64,000 nucleotides of DNA from Paracoccaceae bacterium (GTDB lineage: Bacteria; Pseudomonadota; Alphaproteobacteria; Rhodobacterales; Rhodobacteraceae): NCBI GenBank assembly GCA_030697175.1, contig JAUYQR010000020.1, positions 1 to 64,000 on the forward strand, read 5' to 3'. A program made the translations under genes and the position numbers. Under the pieces are notes generated by a model that searched no databases, was not told where the DNA came from, and saw nothing but the letters and a program-made list of their open reading frames with translations. Below are positions 60,734-64,000 of this stretch, piece after piece. How positions within the stretch are numbered: position 1 is the stretch's first letter; every line of letters begins with the position of its first letter.

Positions 60734-63700
60734 GCCGGGGTGCGCGGATGGCATGGGAATTCTGGATCGACCGCGGCGGCACGTTCACCGACATCGTTGC
60801 GCGTGACCCGGATGGTCGGCTGCTGACGCGCAAGCTGCTTTCGGAAAACCCCGAGCGCTATGCCGATGCGGCTGTTGCTGGCATCCGCGACTGCCTTGGC
60901 CTGCGTGATGACGAGCCGATTGCCACCGGAACAATCGCTGCGGTCAAGATGGGCACCACGGTCGCGACCAACGCTCTTTTGGAACGCAAAGGCGAGCGGG
61001 TTCTGTTGCTGATCACCGAAGGGTTCCGCGATCTGCTGCGGATTGGCACCCAGGCGCGGCCTGCGTTGTTCGACCTGCACATCCGACGGCCTGACCTGCT
61101 TTACGAACGGGTCGAGGAGGTTGCGGGCCGGCTGGATGCCGACGGCCAGGAGGTGCGCCCGCTTGACGAAGGTGCCGTCCGGCGCGCCCTTGCCGATGCC
61201 CATGCGGCGGGCATCCGTGCGGTGGCGGTGGCGCTGATGCATGGTCACGTAAACCCCGCCCATGAACTCCGGGTCGGCGAGATTGCGGCCGAGATCGGCT
61301 ACAGCCAGGTGTCGCTGTCACACCAGGTAAGCCGACTGGCGAAGCTGGTTCCTCGCGGTGATACGACGGTCGTCGATGCGTATCTGTCGCCGTTGTTGGG
61401 GCGGTATGTGGCGCAGGTCGAGGCGGCACTGGACATGGGCCGGGCGACGGCGCGGCTGTTGTTCATGCAATCCAATGGCGGGTTGACCGAGGCGGGGCGG
61501 TTTCGTGGCAAGGACGCCATCCTTTCAGGCCCGGCGGGTGGCATCGTCGGGATGGTGCGGGTTGCCGAGGCGGCGGGCCACACTCGGCTGATCGGGTTTG
61601 ACATGGGGGGCACGTCAACCGACGTCAGCCACTATGCCGGCGAATATGAACGCTCGTTCGAGACCGAAGTGGCGGGTGTGCGGATGCGCGCGCCGATGAT
61701 GGACATCCACACCGTGGCGGCCGGTGGCGGCTCGATCTGCGCGTTTCGCGATGGGCGCTATCAGGTTGGACCGGAAAGTGCGGGCGCTGATCCGGGACCG
61801 GCCAGCTATCGGCGCGGTGGGCCTTTGACCATCACCGACTGCAATGTGATGCTTGGGCGGCTTTCTCCGGCGCATTTTCCGGCTGTCTTCGGGCCGAACG
61901 GCAATGAGGCGCTGGATGTCGACGTGGTGCGCACGCTGTTTGCCGGACTGGCGGCGGGCATCGCGGCCGAAACCGGCCAGCTTGCCGCGCCGGAAATGGT
62001 CGCCGAGGGGTTCCTGCGGATCGCAATCGACAACATGGCCAACGCGATCAAGAAGATAAGCGTGCAGCGTGGCCATGACGTGACGGGCTATACGCTCAAC
62101 TGCTTTGGCGGGGCGGGTGGTCAGCACGCCTGCGGTGTCGCCGATGCGCTTGGCATGCAGAAGGTTTTCATCCATCCGTTCGCGGGTGTGTTGTCCGCGT
62201 TCGGGATGGGCCTGGCTGACCTCAGGGTGCATCGCCAGACCCAGTTCGACCGGCCCCTGCTGGCAGCAGACGAGGCCGCCAGCATCCTGACCGCGTTGGA
62301 GGCCGAGGCGCGGGATGAGCTTTTGGCGCAGGGCGTGGCCGGTGCCCGCATGTTGACGCGCGCCCACCTGCGCTATGACGGTTCCCATCAGGCGCTGGAA
62401 GTTCCGTTCGGGTCACAAGAGGCAATGACCGCAGCTTTTGCCGCCGCGCATCAGGCGCGCTTTGGTTTCACCTCGCCCGAACGCGCGATCTTGTTTGAAA
62501 GCCTTTCGGTCGAGGCGATCGGCGGTGGCTCGGACATGCCGCGGCAGTCGGTCGGGCGGGCCGCGCCAGAACCGGTGAATCACCTCAGGGTCTGGACCGG
62601 CGGAGCCTGGACGAGCGTGCCACTCTTTGACCGGCAAGACTGCGGAACCGACACCCGTATCGAGGGGCCAGCGGTGATCCGCGAAGCGACCGGCACCATT
62701 GTGCTTGAACCGGGCTGGACTGGCCAGGTCGATCCGGATGGCAATCTGATGCTGACGCGAACCGAAGCGGTCACCCGCACGCCTGCGTCGGGAACCACGG
62801 CCGAACCGGTGCTGCTGGAGGTTTTCAACAACCTCTTCATGTCGGTTGCCGACCAGATGGGGGCCACCCTTGCCAATACGGCCTGGTCGGTCAACATCAA
62901 GGAACGTCTGGATTTTTCCTGCGCGATCTTTGACGCGAATGGTGATCTGGTGGCGAATGCGCCGCATGTGCCGGTGCACCTTGGCTCGATGAGCCATGCA
63001 ATCAAGGTGGTGATGGCGGCGGTTGCAGATCATGCGCGGCCCGGCGATGCGTGGATGCTGAATTCGCCCTACAACGGCGGCACGCACCTGCCAGACGTCA
63101 CCGTGATCACCCCGGTTTTTGTCGGTGGCAGACCGGCTTTCTGGCTAGGTTCGCGCGGGCATCACGCCGATATCGGCGGCCGGACGCCCGGATCGTCACC
63201 GCCTGATAGCCGCCATATCGAGGAAGAAGGTGTGCTGATCGACCTATTCCCGCTGGTAGCGCAAGGCCGCCTGCGAGAGACCGAAACCCGCGCGCTGCTG
63301 ACATCGGGGCGTTATCCGTGCCGCGCGGTCGACCAGAACATTGCCGACCTCAAGGCTCAAGTCGCCGCCAACGAAACCGGGCGACGCGAACTGCTGCGCG
63401 TGGTGGATGCCTACGGGGCGGACGTTGTTGCCGCCTACATGGGCCACGTCCAACGCAACGCGGAGGCTTGCGTGCGCGCAGTGATCGACACCCTGCGTGA
63501 CGGATCGTTCACCTATCCGATGGATATCGGTTCCGAAATCAAGGTGCGCGTTTCGGTCGACCGCAAGGCGCGGCGTGCCGTCGTGGATTTCACCGGCACC
63601 AGCGCCCAGCAATCAGGCAACTACAACGCACCGAAGGCGGTGACGCGGGCGGTGGTGCTCTATGTGTTCCGCACGCTGGTGGGCAAGGCGATCCCGTTGA

Positions 63701-64000
63701 ACGAAGGCTGCCTTGCGCCGCTGGACATCATCGTTCCCGAAGGGTCGATGCTGAACCCGCGGGCACCTGCTGCCGTGATCGCGGGCAATACCGAGGTCAG
63801 TCAGGCCGCCTGCAACGCGCTTTATGGTGCCTTGGGCGTGATGGCGGGCAGTCAGGGCACGATGAACAATTTCGTCTGGGGCAACGCGACGTTCCAGAAT
63901 TACGAGACGATTGCCGGTGGCACCGGGGCCGGGCCGGGATTTCCGGGCTGTGATGCTGTGCAAAGCCATATGACCAACACCCGGATGACAGACCCGGAGA
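60730..64000 (+). CDS. Fused hydantoinase / 5-oxoprolinase (HyuAB), 3' end missing
   Basis: The open frame of 1090 codons runs off the right edge. The first 690 residues are HyuA-like, with the ATP-binding motifs [15 protein letters not shown] and [16 protein letters not shown]. From about residue 693 a HyuB-like domain begins ([18 protein letters not shown], later [14 protein letters not shown]). Fused proteins of about 1200 residues are 5-oxoprolinases or relatives that hydrolyse 5-oxoproline or hydantoins with ATP. The ATG at 60730 overlaps the SGNH gene stop; ATG 60748 is an alternative. Confidence 0.88.
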   Translation, partial: MSRGARMAWEFWIDRGGTFTDIVARDPDGRLLTRKLLSENPERYADAAVAGIRDCLGLRDDEPIATGTIAAVKMGTTVATNALLERKGERVLLLITEGFRDLLRIGTQARPALFDLHIRRPDLLYERVEEVAGRLDADGQEVRPLDEGAVRRALADAHAAGIRAVAVALMHGHVNPAHELRVGEIAAEIGYSQVSLSHQVSRLAKLVPRGDTTVVDAYLSPLLGRYVAQVEAALDMGRATARLLFMQSNGGLTEAGRFRGKDAILSGPAGGIVGMVRVAEAAGHTRLIGFDMGGTSTDVSHYAGEYERSFETEVAGVRMRAPMMDIHTVAAGGGSICAFRDGRYQVGPESAGADPGPASYRRGGPLTITDCNVMLGRLSPAHFPAVFGPNGNEALDVDVVRTLFAGLAAGIAAETGQLAAPEMVAEGFLRIAIDNMANAIKKISVQRGHDVTGYTLNCFGGAGGQHACGVADALGMQKVFIHPFAGVLSAFGMGLADLRVHRQTQFDRPLLAADEAASILTALEAEARDELLAQGVAGARMLTRAHLRYDGSHQALEVPFGSQEAMTAAFAAAHQARFGFTSPERAILFESLSVEAIGGGSDMPRQSVGRAAPEPVNHLRVWTGGAWTSVPLFDRQDCGTDTRIEGPAVIREATGTIVLEPGWTGQVDPDGNLMLTRTEAVTRTPASGTTAEPVLLEVFNNLFMSVADQMGATLANTAWSVNIKERLDFSCAIFDANGDLVANAPHVPVHLGSMSHAIKVVMAAVADHARPGDAWMLNSPYNGGTHLPDVTVITPVFVGGRPAFWLGSRGHHADIGGRTPGSSPPDSRHIEEEGVLIDLFPLVAQGRLRETETRALLTSGRYPCRAVDQNIADLKAQVAANETGRRELLRVVDAYGADVVAAYMGHVQRNAEACVRAVIDTLRDGSFTYPMDIGSEIKVRVSVDRKARRAVVDFTGTSAQQSGNYNAPKAVTRAVVLYVFRTLVGKAIPLNEGCLAPLDIIVPEGSMLNPRAPAAVIAGNTEVSQAACNALYGALGVMAGSQGTMNNFVWGNATFQNYETIAGGTGAGPGFPGCDAVQSHMTNTRMTDPE

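Noticed and set aside
1-64000. CRISPR arrays, insertion sequences and rRNA genes
   Set aside because: No regularly spaced repeats, transposases or rRNA sequence were seen.

Overview
The window looks like chromosomal DNA of a high-GC alphaproteobacterium of the Rhodobacteraceae (Rhodobacter-like). The grounds are a BztABCD-type amino-acid transporter, an F1-ATPase assembly chaperone of the ATP12 family, the local gene order, strong G/C preference at third codon positions, and TTGAC(A/G)-type promoters. No rRNA or CRISPR array is present. There is one tRNA, Arg-ACG.

Layout. (1) 1-18.1 kb: end of tuf, then the S10, spc and alpha ribosomal-protein clusters, rpsJ to rplQ, with secY, adk and rpoA. 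The cluster is interrupted twice. Between rplP and rpmC lie a strong terminator, a 2OG-Fe(II) oxygenase-like gene, a BrnT/BrnA toxin-antitoxin pair and a membrane protein. Between rpmD and rplO lie a terminator, a MAPEG protein and a GFA-like protein. Each downstream block has its own candidate promoter. (2) 18.2-23.1 kb: a LuxR/LuxI quorum-sensing pair, then rarA, crcB, an RluA-type pseudouridine synthase and the ATP12 chaperone. (3) 23.1-28.0 kb: bztABCD behind a heavily structured leader. (4) 28-43 kb: housekeeping and envelope genes. These include argB, an EAL phosphodiesterase, yidC-MOSC-yihA facing rpmH-rnpA-yidD, a TVP38/flavoprotein pair and an orphan sensor kinase. (5) 43.29-54.99 kb: an 11.7-kb island in the 3' end of the tRNA-Arg gene, bounded by 14-bp direct repeats. 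(6) 55-64 kb: a DUF1127-like protein, a Crp/Fnr regulator, a surface-polysaccharide gene group (two glycosyltransferases and an SGNH esterase-like protein) and the start of a fused hydantoinase/5-oxoprolinase that runs off the end.

The island is the most interesting part. Every island gene I call lies on the minus strand. It has a tyrosine integrase at the far end and an overlapping chain alpA-like regulator, Toprim primase, DUF3987 ATPase and small winged-helix-like protein. Its cargo is a complete type III restriction-modification system and a Panacea-domain gene with a tightly coupled partner of unknown function, probably a toxin-antitoxin or defence pair. The replication module and the lack of structural phage genes resemble a phage satellite or P4-like island carrying defence genes. 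Other points of interest are the toxin-antitoxin pair inside the ribosomal operon with an apparently leaderless brnT, the four-hairpin leader of bztA, and a 74-bp intergenic repeat found twice.
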